From the NCBI RefSeq assembly GCF_033807715.1, contig NC_084587.1, positions 13,187,017 to 13,251,016 on the forward strand: a DNA stretch of 64,000 bases, written 5' to 3'. The stretch comes from Cololabis saira (taxonomy: Eukaryota; Chordata; Actinopteri; Beloniformes; Belonidae). Made by a program: the position numbers and the translations under genes. This document shows, in pieces, positions 41,536 through 53,235 of this stretch. The notes under the pieces were generated by a model. It saw nothing but the letters and a program-made list of their open reading frames with translations. It was not told the DNA's origin and did no database searches. Numbering within the stretch: position 1 is the first letter of the stretch; each line of letters starts with the position of its first letter.

Positions 41536-41541
41536 ACTCAC
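41536..41541 (-). promoter_or_regulatory. Splice donor of the alpha-catenin exon
   Basis: On the minus strand the exon ends ATGAACAAT and the next six bases are GTGAGT, a near-consensus 5' splice site. It sets the exon's 3' boundary in phase 0. Confidence 0.88.
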
Positions 41542-41745
41542 ATTGTTCATGTACTCGCTCAACAAGTCTTGAAGGGCCTGTCGAACAGCGTTGCATTCAG
41601 CCACGATGCGTTCACGGCGGTCGTCACGTGTGCATGAAGAGTCAGCCATTAACGCCGCACCGCTGATGATGCTCTCCAAGCGTTCCTCCAGTGAAGGCCT
41701 GAAACGAGCCTCGCTGAATGTCAGGGGGTCCAGAATTATCTTGTT
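41542..41745 (-). CDS. ctnna2: Internal exon of an alpha-catenin gene (probably ctnna2)
   Basis: This 204-bp exon reads as 68 uninterrupted codons on the minus strand, from NKIILDPLTFSEARF to QDLLSEYMNN. It contains the alpha-catenin signatures RPSLEERLESIISGAAL, MADSSCTRDDRRERIVAE and CNAVRQALQDLL. Alpha-catenins link cadherin-beta-catenin complexes to actin at adherens junctions. From memory of the family, this segment lies near residues 290-357, at the start of the middle (M) domain that binds vinculin. On the minus strand it is preceded by a long T-rich tract ending CTGCAG and followed by GTGAGT, so both splice sites look good and both junctions fall between codons (phase 0). The ending SEYMNN fits alpha-N-catenin better than alpha-E-catenin, where I recall SEYMGN. 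CTNNA3 remains possible. No other catenin exon is visible, which agrees with the very large introns of this family. Confidence 0.93.
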
Positions 41746-41775
41746 CTGCAGGACAAAAAAAGAAAAAAAAAAAGC
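41746..41775 (-). promoter_or_regulatory. Splice acceptor and polypyrimidine tract of the alpha-catenin exon
   Basis: Read on the minus strand, this is a run of T broken by one C, then GTCCTGCAG directly before the AAC codon that opens the exon. It is a strong canonical 3' splice site. Confidence 0.88.
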
Positions 41776-44700
41776 ACAAGGAGGAGGTCAGAGCAGCTGT
41801 AGAGGCCCCACTGGCTTAAAGCAACCCCAGGGGAGGGACGAACCGAGAAACTGCATTTTATGATAAGTTACGATTCAATTCTTATCTTTATTGACTTAGA
41901 AAAAAAATCTGTCAAGTGTCTTGTAAAAGGATCCCTGCACTAAAAGACAGCAGCATTTGTCTAGAGGGAGCAATATGTCAAAATAGATCAACAACTGTTA
42001 TCTGCTGACCATATACAAAAAAATAAATAAAATACCACATGGCATTGTGCTACTGGGATGCTTGCACACTTGCACAGTGGTGTAGACCATTATCTACTTA
42101 ATTCAAAGGCGTTATTATTAGAAGAAAGAAGAATACACATCATTAAGGCTTGGATCTTGTGCATACTGAAAAAACTGTCAGAGAAAGCAAGTAAACATTA
42201 GATATTCAAGCTGCATTTCCCACCCAGAAGGGAGCAGCTTCTTTAGACAAGAAAATGCAAATCAAAATGAAAAGCGTCACTCAACCATTATAATTTAAGG
42301 GGTAACCTAAACTTCAAATCTTTATTTGTGCGTACAACAAAATAAGTTTTTGTGTATCAGTTTGTGGAATTAAACTGTGGAATAGTTTGAATTTGGAGTT
42401 AAAAGAATGTACAAACATAAAACAATTTAAGAAGAAATATAAAGAAATAGTTTATTTGAGGTATAAAAGTGAAGACTGTGTTTAAAGATCACGAGCTGTG
42501 TGTGTTCTGCTATTTCTTCATGTTGTCTTTGTATGTTTATATACTTATATATACGTATTATATTTATATCATAGTTATATTTATGATAGAGCTTACATCT
42601 GGTATTAAACAGGTTATTTTTGTAAAAATGATATATATGAATACAAATTAGTGTATAGTATAAAAAGTAAATACAGACATATAATTTATGTTTAATTGTG
42701 GAAAGGGGGTGATATTAAATAAGTTTATACTTCCCCCCACTCCTTTTCGAACATGTAACTGAAATATGTGTTTTCATGCTGTTGTTTTTTTCTTCATGTG
42801 GTTGAATACCCACCTGTATTTGTTTTCTTATCTTTTTTCTTGTTTTTTATACATGTTCGAAATAAACAAAAGCAATAAACCATGTAAAATGTGAACATAT
42901 GGGTATATTGAAAACATTGTTCTGAATGATCGTGCTTATACAGACAGTACCTTCCATTTACATGTGAAATTAAACATGTGACATACCCATGCTTTACTGT
43001 GGCATATCTCCTAAATAAAGCTACAGTTTGACCACAGTTATTGTATTTTTCTACTAAGACATTAGGATCCACACAAGCTTTAACACAAACTGAGGAGGAA
43101 TTACTTAAACACTAAGAAGAGAATTTATGAATGTATAAAGATTGCTGAAGAAAGTACTTTGAATGGGAGATGAAATATTTAAAGTCATGTTACTCCAAAA
43201 ACTACTTCGGGACTAAAACTCTTTATCCATGACCTGCAAGGAAGTCTGTTAAGATGGTGAACAGAAGATAGAGAGTTGACACTAACCCTTAAAATCAGTC
43301 CTCCACTTTTCTAGTCTCTACCTTTAAGTGAACAAAACCAAGGATTAACTTATTCTGTGGAGTATAATGTGAATACTGACACTTTTACTTTTTCCCCATC
43401 CATCCATTTATTTATTTATTTAATTCAGAGATAAGATAGGCCAAGGACTAGAGAAAAAGGACACTTTTAGAAGCAGGTCAGCATCTGCCTCAAAAAAATG
43501 TCTTTAAAAAAAAAAAAGAAAAGGAAATGCATGAAAATATTTTTTTAGTCTTAACATCCTAAGGTTTGACATCATCAATTAAATTAAAAGTTTCTCGGCC
43601 TTCAAAACTCAGATTAATTAATCCTGCACCACAGTATCATATCAACTTTAAGCAAAATCTATGAAATTAATACCCTTTGATGTGGATGCACAACTTAAAC
43701 GATGAGTTTGGCAAGTGTTACATATCGGTAGAGAGCAGAGGTGGAGCGTCTGGCATCTCATTCGCAGTCTCATCCTCGGGCAGGACTCGTAAATGATGTC
43801 TAATAACCTCTAAGCTGAAGAACACCAAGGACCAAGTTTAACCTATTTTCCACTTGCAGTTGTCAGGAAAGTGTAAATGCAGTTATAGTTTTGCAGTGAC
43901 GTATAAGGTGTGGGAATAGAGCCAGTGTCCTCAAGAGATTGCATTTCTTGTTTACACCCAAATATCTTCTGTTTTAATTATTTATTTTGCATTTTTCCTT
44001 CTCTCTGTAATTACTCTGTATTCTCATTGGATGAGTCATTTTAAAAAGTGAAGGATGTCAAAACAGGTTTTTTTGCTTTTGTGGTAATGATTTTTTTTAA
44101 TTAACAAAGAAAAGCTAATTGCGTCCACACTCGGTGACAATCCAAGATCTGTCAACATGGAAGAGGCACAGAAATAACGGACTGATAGACAGTCTCATTT
44201 GACTCTCAATCATGTAAAAAGTGCATTAGGATATAGAAAATAAAAAATGTAGTGTATAGAGTTGATGGATGGGAAATGTATTGGCTTGTTATGCAATATC
44301 TTAGATGTTGAATATTTAAGGTGTTGATTTCTAAGAGCTTTAAATTGCTGGATACTGGGGAAAAAAAGGAGCTTTAAGAGGTGAGTAGAGAGGAAGAAGG
44401 AAAAAAAACACCCTATACAGTGTTTATCCCAGTGTGAAAGGATGTGAAAAGAAAAAGACAAAAACATGAAGGCAAACTGAAAACACTCCCTGGGGACTCA
44501 AGTGAATTGTTATTCCACACTAGGTGTTGGGATGCAATTATCACCGAGTTTGGAACATGCAGTGTATAGATGGTGGGAAAAGAAAAAAAAACAAGGGCTG
44601 GGAGGACTTCAAGGTAATAGACAATGACAGAAGTCAACACCCAAGAAGCTCACAAGCATGACTGATAGTACAAGTTCGCTCAATAAATCCATCAATGTAG

Positions 44701-44829
44701 AATTGATTTTTCCAGACCGTGTTTTAGAAATTCTTTAGCAATTGTTACATTGTGCTTTGCTTTATAGGCCAAAAACACCTCTGAAATGTGAAAAATAAAA
44801 CCAAGATGGATCAAAAGTAATCAAAGCAA
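41776..44829. other. Intron sequence just upstream of the alpha-catenin exon
   Basis: This is about 3 kb of AT-rich sequence with short tetranucleotide runs (near 43397-43425) and A runs. I found no second exon and no complete mobile element. Confidence 0.5.
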
Positions 44830-45935
44830 CGCAATAGTCACTGTTGCCTCACAGCTGGAAGGTTCTGCATTCAATCTCAACTGGGGCTTTTCTGTGCTTG
44901 GGTGGGTAGGTGTTCCCCCGCCCCCCCCCCGATTCAAAAACATGCATTTTAAACCAACTTGTGATTCTAAATTGACCTTATTAGTGAGCGTGATCACATG
45001 CGCTTAATTATCTACATGTGGTTCTGCAGTGAAATGGCACTCTTCAACCTTTTTCCCAAAGAGCACTGGGATAGACTCCGGAAACTACGACGGAGTATTA
45101 GGGCCAAACTAAGACAAAAATAAATTGGAAATTACGAGAATAAAGTCATAATATAATGAGAATAAAGTCGTAAAATTACGAGAATAAAGTCGTAATGTTG
45201 TGAGAACAAACTCGTTATAGAATAAAGTCATAATATGATGAGAATAAAGTCGTAAAATTACGAGAATAAAGTCGTAATATTGTGAGAATAAAGTCGTAAT
45301 AGAATAAAGTCATAATATTACGAGAATAAAGTCGTAATATTACGAGAATAAAGTCGTAATATTACGAGAATAAAGTCGTAAAATTACGAGAATAAAGTCG
45401 TAACATTACGAGAATAAAGTCGTAACATTACGAGAATAAAGTCGTAACATTACGATAATAAATTCGTAACATTATGAGAATAAAGTCGTAACATTATGAG
45501 AATAAAGTCGTACAATTCCGAGAATAAAGTCGTAAAATTCCGAGAATAAAGTTGTGACATTACGAGAATAAAGTCGTAATGAATAAAGTGGTAATTTATG
45601 AGAATAAAGTCATAATATTATGAAAATAAAGTGGTAATTTATGAGAACTCTAACAGGAAGAGCATCTTCTCCCTGTGTTAAAATGAAGAATATTGAGCAT
45701 CTTGTGAAGTTATATTTATATATTTATAATATATTACAACTTTATTCTCGTAATATTACGACTTTATTCTCGTAATATTATGACTTTATTCTCATAATTT
45801 TACGACTTTATTCTCATTACATTATGACTTTATTCTCGTAATTTCCTTTTTTTGTTTTTTTTGTTTGGCCCTAATACTCCGTCGTAGGAAACCCCCTGTG
45901 ATCCAGAATAGGAAGGAGCAGGTATGCATGGATGG
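44830..45935 (+). repeat. Widespread fish interspersed repeat, split by a fold-back element
   Basis: The left part (to about 45084) keeps the landmarks CACTGTTGCCTCACAGC, GGGGCTTTTCTGTG, AAAAACATGCATTT and CTGGGATAGACTCCGG. The right part (45888-45935) continues with CCCCTGTGATCCAGAATAGG and ends in GGATGG. In family copies I remember, these two parts are adjacent, so the 0.8-kb element between them is an insertion. The stretch at 48421-48575 is the same family in reverse. Confidence 0.72.
45085..45887. mobile_element. Fold-back element built from a 22-bp repeat
   Basis: The terminal inverted repeats CTACGACGGAGTATTAGGGC and GCCCTAATACTCCGTCGTAG are perfect. The direct repeat GGAAAC overlaps the borders (45080-45085, 45887-45892). 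Inside, a 22-bp unit of the form GAGAATAAAGTCGTAATATTAC repeats in plus orientation from about 45136 to 45640 and in the opposite orientation from about 45735 to 45845. An ~80-bp spacer without the unit separates them. The arms are unequal, about 0.5 kb against 0.1 kb. There is no coding sequence. Confidence 0.88.
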
Positions 45936-48420
45936 AATAAAAGAGCACTGTTGTATCTGTTTTATATGCTATGGCAACAATGAGTAAAAAAAAAAAAAAA
46001 AAAAAAAAAGAGTACAGCATCTTATGGTAACCTTTCCAGTTTAGGATCATTTATTGACAATTCATCTGCACGTACACTACTTCATTAAAATAAAGCTAAA
46101 GTTATATTTAATTTTTTATTTATCCTCCCTTCAGCATAATCATAAAGCAACGTTAACCAAGCATAACTGGACTTCCTTTGATTCGTGCTACTGTATAGTG
46201 AGGCCAAAAAAAAAAAAAAGACTGAAGAAGAAAGAAAAAAAAAGTACAGTCTCCTGTAGATTTATAGTAGTGTTGCTTGGACAGATCAGATAGAGATTGT
46301 GTTCCTCCAGTGTGATGAGTTCCCCCCTCCTTTTCTTTTCTTTTTTTTATCCCCAGGAGTCTCTAGGCAGTTTGCAGAAGTCTGTAATTCTGTGTGAGTG
46401 TACCATGTGATTACGACAGTGTATCAAACCAGAGGCAACCTTATGTTTGCCCCACAGAGAGCAGGGTTATTAGTTTGGCCCCACTTTGAGGCATGGACTA
46501 GTGAAACGGGGCACTTGTCATATCAGCCTTTTTCATACATGCCTTCCAGGACATACTGATATTTGATGACAAGTATTCTGTCGAGAAGGAAGTTAAGCAA
46601 AGTCTTGAATATACCACTATATTACCTCGTGTGCCCCCCAGCCCAGGACTGTAGGACTGCATGCTTTTGATATTTACAATGTTTGACAAAGCCCTTCCCA
46701 CAATGGCCCAGGCAAAATATTAGTCATAACCTACTATCGCATTGATTAACCTAATGAGCAGGATCTAAGTCAGGGTTAGGATCTGGCCTTCAGTACACAC
46801 ACACACAAAATAAGCTTTGTAAACGTACATTTATGTGGTCACTAACAATGGATGACTACACGCATATTAAAATTAGGAATAAACAAGAAATAGAAAAAAG
46901 AAAAAAAAATCCCATAAAATTATAATTTTGTGCTTCATCTTAAAGACACCGCTCAGTAAAAACTGACATGTTGAAACGTCTCCACAAGAGTCACAAGATT
47001 TGGCAGTCAGTGCTCCTGGCACACTCCTCTCGCGTGCTCTCCATCCTCACTTCTACATCGCTGTCTGCATCCAAAAATTTTACTTTGCATTTCCCCTGAG
47101 CCATTTTCACTGGTGAAAGCATCTCTGCTACCCAATTTTAAAAATCTTTTAACACTCACAATCTGAAAGTCACATCAAGTATCAGGCAGCTGTGCACAGT
47201 TGTGAACAGGAAAACACGGAGCCCATTGCCAGGAAACCGTGCGTGTACATTTCCCATAGACAGCCAATAAATGACAGAACCGAAATGTTCTACAAAAAAT
47301 GTGTGCGTTCCTATTTGTGGCAAATATGTGGCCTATTTATCACATTTTGACAAAAGGTTTTGACATAAATGGCACCGGGTTACCTGTGACTTGAGACTCA
47401 CAAAATAGTTATTACATAAGAACTCATCCTCCCACACTTCAAGCTGTGCATTTGTGGCCTTTCCACTGTGGTTTGCGCTAATTCACATACCAGTAAAGAT
47501 GTGCAGTTTAGTGTGTGATAACTTCCAAAAAAAGGAGGGTTGTAAAGATGATAATTACATTAATTTCCGCTCTTCTCACTGTAAAAAAGTCAAATATTTT
47601 AGCCTGTACCAACGTGTCCACTGGTGTACTGTAGAACAGCACAAATTAAAATTAGAAACACTTGAAGATGTGGTTAAGAGGCAACCAAACCTGTGATCAT
47701 GCATAATTCAGATTGGGCTTGTCTGGGGTATGTAGACATGGGTATGGATATGTGTGTGTAGGTGTATGTATATATATGTGTGTATATGTGTGTGTGTACG
47801 TACTGTACATGCGTATGTGTGTATATATATGTGTATATATACATATGTATATATTAAATACAATTAGTGGAGATACGGTAGAGCAATGTGCAATTTGATT
47901 ATGCACTTTATATTAACGACGGGTTTTGTGCAATATGTATACTCCATTTTGGTTCCCGTGCAATATAATTTATCTCCTCGCACTAAGCACTTTAAAATAT
48001 AAACACAACATATATCCACTATAACTGTACTCTACTGTTTAGACTCGTTTACACACTGGTCGTTGGTCTCCTGTTTTTATTCTTTGTACTGATTTTCGTG
48101 TTGTGTTGTGGTATTATGTGTTTCTGTCTTTGTTTTTTCTGATTCGTTTATGTTCATGTTACCATCAACCTGCCAGGGGACTACAGATGGAAATTAGCCT
48201 TAGGCTATAATCTGGCATATTTACATGTGAATGTTCATTAATATGCACTGTCCCATTTTAAATAAATAAATAAATAAAAAATAAAAATTAAAAAAAAAAT
48301 TAAATGCAGAACGTTCCGTTGGCAAGGTTTTTTGTTAAATATTGACACGGGGTAAGACATAATTAGTATATATCATGTATAAACTGTCAGCCCAAATCTA
48401 GAACTTGAGGACAGCAAACC
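45936..48420. other. Intron-like DNA with homopolymer and TG-rich tracts
   Basis: An A24 run lies at about 45986-46009 and a mixed TG/TA microsatellite at 47736-47860; AAAT runs occur near 48260-48300. There is no gene or paired element end. Confidence 0.5.
47736..47860. repeat. Imperfect TG/TA-rich microsatellite
   Basis: TATGTGTGTG, TATATATG and related dinucleotide blocks alternate. The frames across both strands are low-complexity artefacts. Confidence 0.85.
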
Positions 48421-48575
48421 TGTCCATCCTTCCATTTTCTATACCAGATTAACCCTGTACAGGGTGATGGGGGTCTACTGGAGCCGATCCCGCGTCATTG
48501 CAGCTGAAAGTCAGGGGGGAAACACCCTGGACAGGTCGCCAGTTCATTGCAGATTGCAGGGCCACATAATAAAAC
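48421..48575 (-). repeat. Fragment of the same interspersed repeat as at 44830
   Basis: TCCATCCTTCCATTTTCTATACC, in two overlapping pieces, is followed by CTGTACAGGGTGATGGGG and ACACCCTGGACAGGTCGCCAG. These are the reverse-complement landmarks of a repeat I recall from many fish genomes. Confidence 0.75.
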
Positions 48576-51149
48576 ATAATAAAAAACCAACAGCCACACA
48601 TGCACCCACACTCACATGTGAATGCGACATGTGAACGTGAATGCGACGCCCTGATCTTGCTGTGCCCTGCATGAAAACGTTATTAAACATAACACTACAA
48701 CTGTCTCGAAAGATATCCATGCAGGGGACCAATCTTGTTAGGCATTTGGTGAAACATAATCAAGGCTTAAATTCAACGATGAACAAAGGCAAATGCCATT
48801 GCAAGTGCTAGAGGTTTTTCAGTCAAAAATCTTATGAATATCCAGGTGTTAAGTCAGCTTGACATAATAAAGAAAAGTGGATATGTATTCATGAATACAT
48901 TTGAGCCATTATGGATCATTAAGCATGTGAAATAAAAGTGAGCAATGATCTCACATTATAAATACAGAATACATTCTTAACATAAAATATGGCTCTCTAA
49001 GTAGACATTTACTCCAAGTGGTCATCAAATTGAATTGATTATTGAATTTACGTCCTGCAGGTGTAATTATATTACGTTTGATTATAACATGGTACACCTA
49101 TGGTGAAACATTATTTTTCTCCTCAAACAACAATAATGACATTTAGATCTCAGCATGCAAAACTCATTTGAATATGACAGAAACTTACATTCTGCATGTT
49201 GCTTGAATGTAAATGTCAGTCAGGCCATCAGCAGTCCCCTCTGGTGATGATAGATCTGAGTCCCTGCAAGTGTAATTCGGTCCTAGGGGGTTTTTGCACT
49301 ATTTGATGTCTCCCTGTACGACTCCTTTTTCTGTGATTTGTCTTGATGCATTTGTTATAAAAAAGTGAAACAATGCTAGAAGGCAAAATGACGCATCATC
49401 GCCGTTTTAATTGAAGGATTTTCTCACCTCCTCTCAGATATATCTTTGGGGCAGGTGTGGGGAAAAAAAAAGATTTTAGAGAGCGACTCCAAACATTGTC
49501 TTGTATCGCTCCCTTGTTACCATGGCAACCTCTGAAATTCAACTTCATGAAATTGTCAATCTAAGTGCATTTTTTGTTGTTCATTTTGTTTCCTTTCATC
49601 TTCCGTATGCTCAAGTAAAAAGCTGAAAGATGACACGTCTTTGAAATCAAAAAACCGACACGCAGGTTGATGAGTCTTGCAAATGGCATGAAAAGGCAAT
49701 CACCAAAACGATGCTCTCCAAACTAATCTGACTCACAGCAGTGATCCCTGTGATACTCAATGTTTATTAATGTAGCAGATGCACATGGACAGAGCCATAA
49801 ATCATACAGAAACATAATACAGCCAACAAGAAGGCTCACCCCACCTAGATAATGGTAGTTGGGGTAGTGCCCAGTGTCTCTGGCAGCACCAGTCAAAGGT
49901 CTGGACAGACCTAGACGTTCAAAAGGTGTGTATTTATATTGTGAGCTGCAACAGCTTGTGAGTTAATTGTCCAATTAAAAGTGGGGCCCCGAAAATAAGA
50001 CATCTACATAAAGAGCTGTAATTCTTAAATATTCTCCTCCAATTTGAAAGGGAATACCATAAAGTGTAAGTGAATACTGTGCACTTTAAGCCCATAGTCA
50101 TTATAAAACTGTAACTTTAATACGTTTTACAATAAATATTGTTTCCAACTACTGTTGGACCTAAAAGTGCATACTTACTCAGAAATGCATCTTTGGCTGT
50201 ATTATATCAAGCATTACATTGTAAGTGGCCTTGTACCGTTATCCCAATTTGACCAAATGCTCTTATCCTGCCCCCTCCATCTCCCGCCTACAAGAGCCTT
50301 TGAAGTTTAACGCATAAAGGCCAGTGAGCAAACAACATCTGAAATGAGGCATTTAGTGCGAGTTCAAGGAGCCAGACAATTACCGTATTTGGATTTCTCA
50401 ATCGCTCTAGTTCTTTAACTTACTCTTAATGACCAAAGAACTAACTAATCTAAGTTAAAGCAGCCATAGAATGCCATTTTCCACCCATCTAATTTTAAAC
50501 TTTTGTTCCTGTAGAGTAGTTCTGCATCCAGCATAACTCTAAAAGGCTGTAATTAGTTCAGAGCAACAAAGACCATTAATTACAAGGGAAGACACCTCCT
50601 GAAAAGAGGATTCCTGACAGGCAGAGCTCAGCAAGCCCGACCTTAGTTAATCGTCTTCTGAATAGTCCGATTTCTGTTGGAGCCGAGACTGACATCGTCT
50701 CATTCTGGAAAGATAATGATGCATTACCCAGGAGTTCAGTTCTTACGGGGTGAAATCGAGTTACTGGTACGACTGCAACGGGTCATTTTCAGTGTTTGAA
50801 CTTTTTTCTTTCCCAGGCGAAGTCATAAGCTGTTCAGCTGTCCTAAATGTTTTAATGTGAAACAAAGTGGAAATAGTTGAGAAAAGCAATTATAATCAGT
50901 GTCCTCTTCTCGGAGCAAGATTATATTTCAGTACCGCCCAGCCCAACTAAGCTTTGAGGCCATTTTTCTAATGCAGCATGTTGTTCAGTCAGTTTAAGCT
51001 ACTGTACACTCTAAATACTTCAGGCAAAGATCATCTTAAGAAAGGAAGAACCTTCAGAGATTGAGAAAGAAATATTCAGGTCAGTACAAAAACCACTGAA
51101 AGTTGGATCTTGGTACTTCTCAATCGTCTCAAAATATAAAAAAAATAAA
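48576..51149. other. Intron-like DNA without a recognised gene
   Basis: I saw no coding stretch, array or element ends. Confidence 0.45.
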
Positions 51150-51368
51150 CTCCAACCACATCAGGAGAAGCTCCCACCTGTTTGCCTTTAGCAGTCAGGT
51201 GAAGAGAGAACCGGAGAGACAGAACCAGAACCACGCTGCAGGTCTATCGCGGAGGCGTCCGCTGAAAGCTTCCTCAAAGCCTGTTTGGACCAGCTACGTG
51301 GGATTCTCCAGCAGCCTCTCAACATCAGCCTAAGCCGGGTGAAGGTTTGAGTGGTGTAGACATCCCAC

Positions 51369-52260
51369 TAGTGATGCACCGAAATGAAAATTTGTGGCCG
51401 AAACCGAAACCGAAAATAATAATAAACACTTGGCCGAATACCGAACAATACCGAACATGGTTCTTCGCAGTTTTTCATTTATTTTGCCAATTTTTTCACC
51501 ATTGCATAAATCAAATAAATGTGATTTAGGCATGTTTTTAAAAGAAAAAAATCTTTTACAAAATTACAAGGTAGAAAACATTTGTTGAACATAAAAAACA
51601 TTTTTTAATTTCCCAGTATATCTTAAATATTCCAGCAGACATTATACCAGCAAAGAACAATAACTTAAAATAAATAAATTAGCAAAATACATTTTTGGCC
51701 ATCTTTGAGCTTACGTTAGGCTTAACTGACTGAACATTGTAACATAGGCCTTAAAACAATAAAAATGCATTAAAGCGCTCAGGGTTTTTTATCATTTCAA
51801 ATGATAAATCAAACTTGTAGCTGAAAGACTTTGCAGATGTGCCCCCTCTAGATATTTGAGCAGAACATTCATTGCAAACAGCCATTCTTGTATTATTCTC
51901 TGCCACTCTAAAATACTTCCACACTGCTGACATGTTTGCACCGCACCACTTCACTCCACGCTCTTCGCTGTTTGATTTCCTCATCTAAACGCACCTGTAA
52001 TAGATTGATTTATGTTGTTTTGGTTACACCTGCTGGTGAATGTTAGGTCAAATTCTTATGTGGTTAGTTTTTTGGTTGGCCAACTATTTATGTTTGTGGC
52101 GCGCAACAGTTACGGAGCGGCCAGTCTATTTCCTTATCCTATTACAACGCCGTTATTAATTGTTCGGTTTTTTTCCCACTTATTCCACCGAACACCGAAA
52201 GTGTTTTTTTGCCATTTTCGGCCGAACTATTTCGGTTACCGAACAATCGGTGCATCACTA
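51369..52260 (-). mobile_element. hAT element, family A copy 2 (892 bp), inserted in the LINE
   Basis: The ends TAGTGATGCACCGA and TCGGTGCATCACTA are perfect 14-bp inverted repeats. The flanks CATCCCAC (51361-51368) and AATCCCAC (52261-52268) are an 8-bp duplication with one mismatch. Removing the element and one duplication restores the continuity of the LINE reading. It matches the hAT at 2912-3610 in opposite orientation but keeps more of the transposase 5' region (see 51751-51984). Confidence 0.93.
51751..51984 (-). pseudogene. BED zinc-finger N-terminus of a hAT transposase
   Basis: The 77-codon minus-strand frame contains SAVWKYFRVAENNTRMAVCN followed by ECSAQISRGGTSAKSFS. This is the first half of a BED finger: W-x2-F at about residues 21-24 and a CxxC pair (VCNEC) near residues 37-41. 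The zinc-binding His pair that should follow a TTNLxxHL-like helix is gone, because the sequence jumps to FEMIKNPERF. BED fingers bind the element's own ends in hAT transposases. Without His residues and the catalytic domain this is a relic, although the frame itself is open. Confidence 0.85.
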
Positions 52261-52367
52261 AATCCCACCTTGTTCCACCACCAAAAGGATCTCATCCTTC
52301 TTCTCCAATAACTACAGACCTGTAGCCCTAACATCACACATCATGAAAGAACTGGAGAGACGTCTAT

Positions 52368-53042
52368 GACTGCGTTTACATGCAGTCAATAACCCTTTTA
52401 AAACCGGAATATTAGCAAAAACCCGCTTTTGCACGGCCATGTAAACACCAATAACCCCTTTGAATAACCGGAATTTGCTCATATTCCGGTTTTTAAAAAC
52501 ACGAATATGACCCCTGGGTTACTCCTTTTATAACCCGAATATTTGGTCATGTAAACGCCAAGCGGAATATCCCCATCAAAAGGAACATGAATTTGTTTTC
52601 TGCGCATGTTCTTTTCACAAGGAATCTTGGTCTTTTGAGTCCAGGAAGTTCTTACAAACATGGAGAAACGCAAGACCACGTCACACTTTTGGAGTGAGGA
52701 GGAGACTAATCATTTTATAAATTTAATGAAGGATATGAACATTTTGGCATTTGTAGACGGTAGAAAGTACCGGGATAGCGAGATTTACAAGAAGGTGAGA
52801 GAGAAGGTGCGCGAAGCAGCATTTGTTTTGAATTTGGATACAGGAAGAAGAAGTGGAAATGACGGTAATTGCGTCATGATGTTCTCCGCGCGTCGCTGGT
52901 TTGATCGGGATATCCCAAATGATTAATTACCATGTAAACAGGGATAACCCTGTTTGCTCACGCATGTAAACGGAATATTCCGAATGTTTCAGTAACCGGA
53001 ATATTAGCAATAACCCGAATTCTGACTGCATGTAAACGTAGT
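52368..53042 (+). mobile_element. Harbinger-like element carrying a Myb/SANT-like ORF (675 bp)
   Basis: The inverted ends are ACTGCGTTTACATGCAGTC at the left and GACTGCATGTAAACGTAGT at the right. The motif GTTTACATG or its complement occurs six times in the element, three in each flank region, and GGAATATT blocks recur. I cannot fix a clean 3-bp target duplication. It sits within the LINE relic just after the MKELERRL codons. The Myb-like frame it carries (52660-52926) and the end structure suggest the PIF/Harbinger superfamily. Confidence 0.8.
52660..52926 (+). CDS. Myb/SANT-like DNA-binding protein of a Harbinger-type element (88 aa, open)
   Basis: The frame runs MEKRKTTSHFWSEEETNHFI, then NLMKDMNILAFVDGRKYRD, then SEIYKKVREKVREAAF, ending at a TAA stop. 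FWSEEETNHFINLM is a typical first helix of the trihelix/Myb-SANT domain found in the accessory protein of Harbinger transposons, and YRDSEIYKKVREKV fits the second. Family proteins are several times longer, so this is an N-terminal exon truncated by internal deletion; the last ~25 residues look out of frame. In autonomous elements this protein helps the transposase reach the element ends. Here the frame is open but probably not expressed as a functional unit. Confidence 0.7.
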   Translation: MEKRKTTSHFWSEEETNHFINLMKDMNILAFVDGRKYRDSEIYKKVREKVREAAFVLNLDTGRRSGNDGNCVMMFSARRWFDRDIPND

Positions 53043-53235
53043 ATATGGCCTGAATAAGCAAACAAGCACCTTCCAAGACCCACTGCAGTTTGCTTATTGT
53101 TGTTGTGGGGTTGAACACGCCATGCTTCAGTGAACACCTGCTACAATGAACACACAGTCATCTGGACAAAGCAGGCAGTACTGGGAGGACGACGTTCTTT
53201 GATTTCTACTACGTAAGAAACTCTGGAAGACACAG

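Noticed and set aside
45136..45640. TAATATTAC motifs resembling the nick site of rolling-circle replicons
   Set aside because: They arise from the palindromic centre of the 22-bp repeat and recur many times. There is no stem-loop of the viral type and no Rep-like frame.
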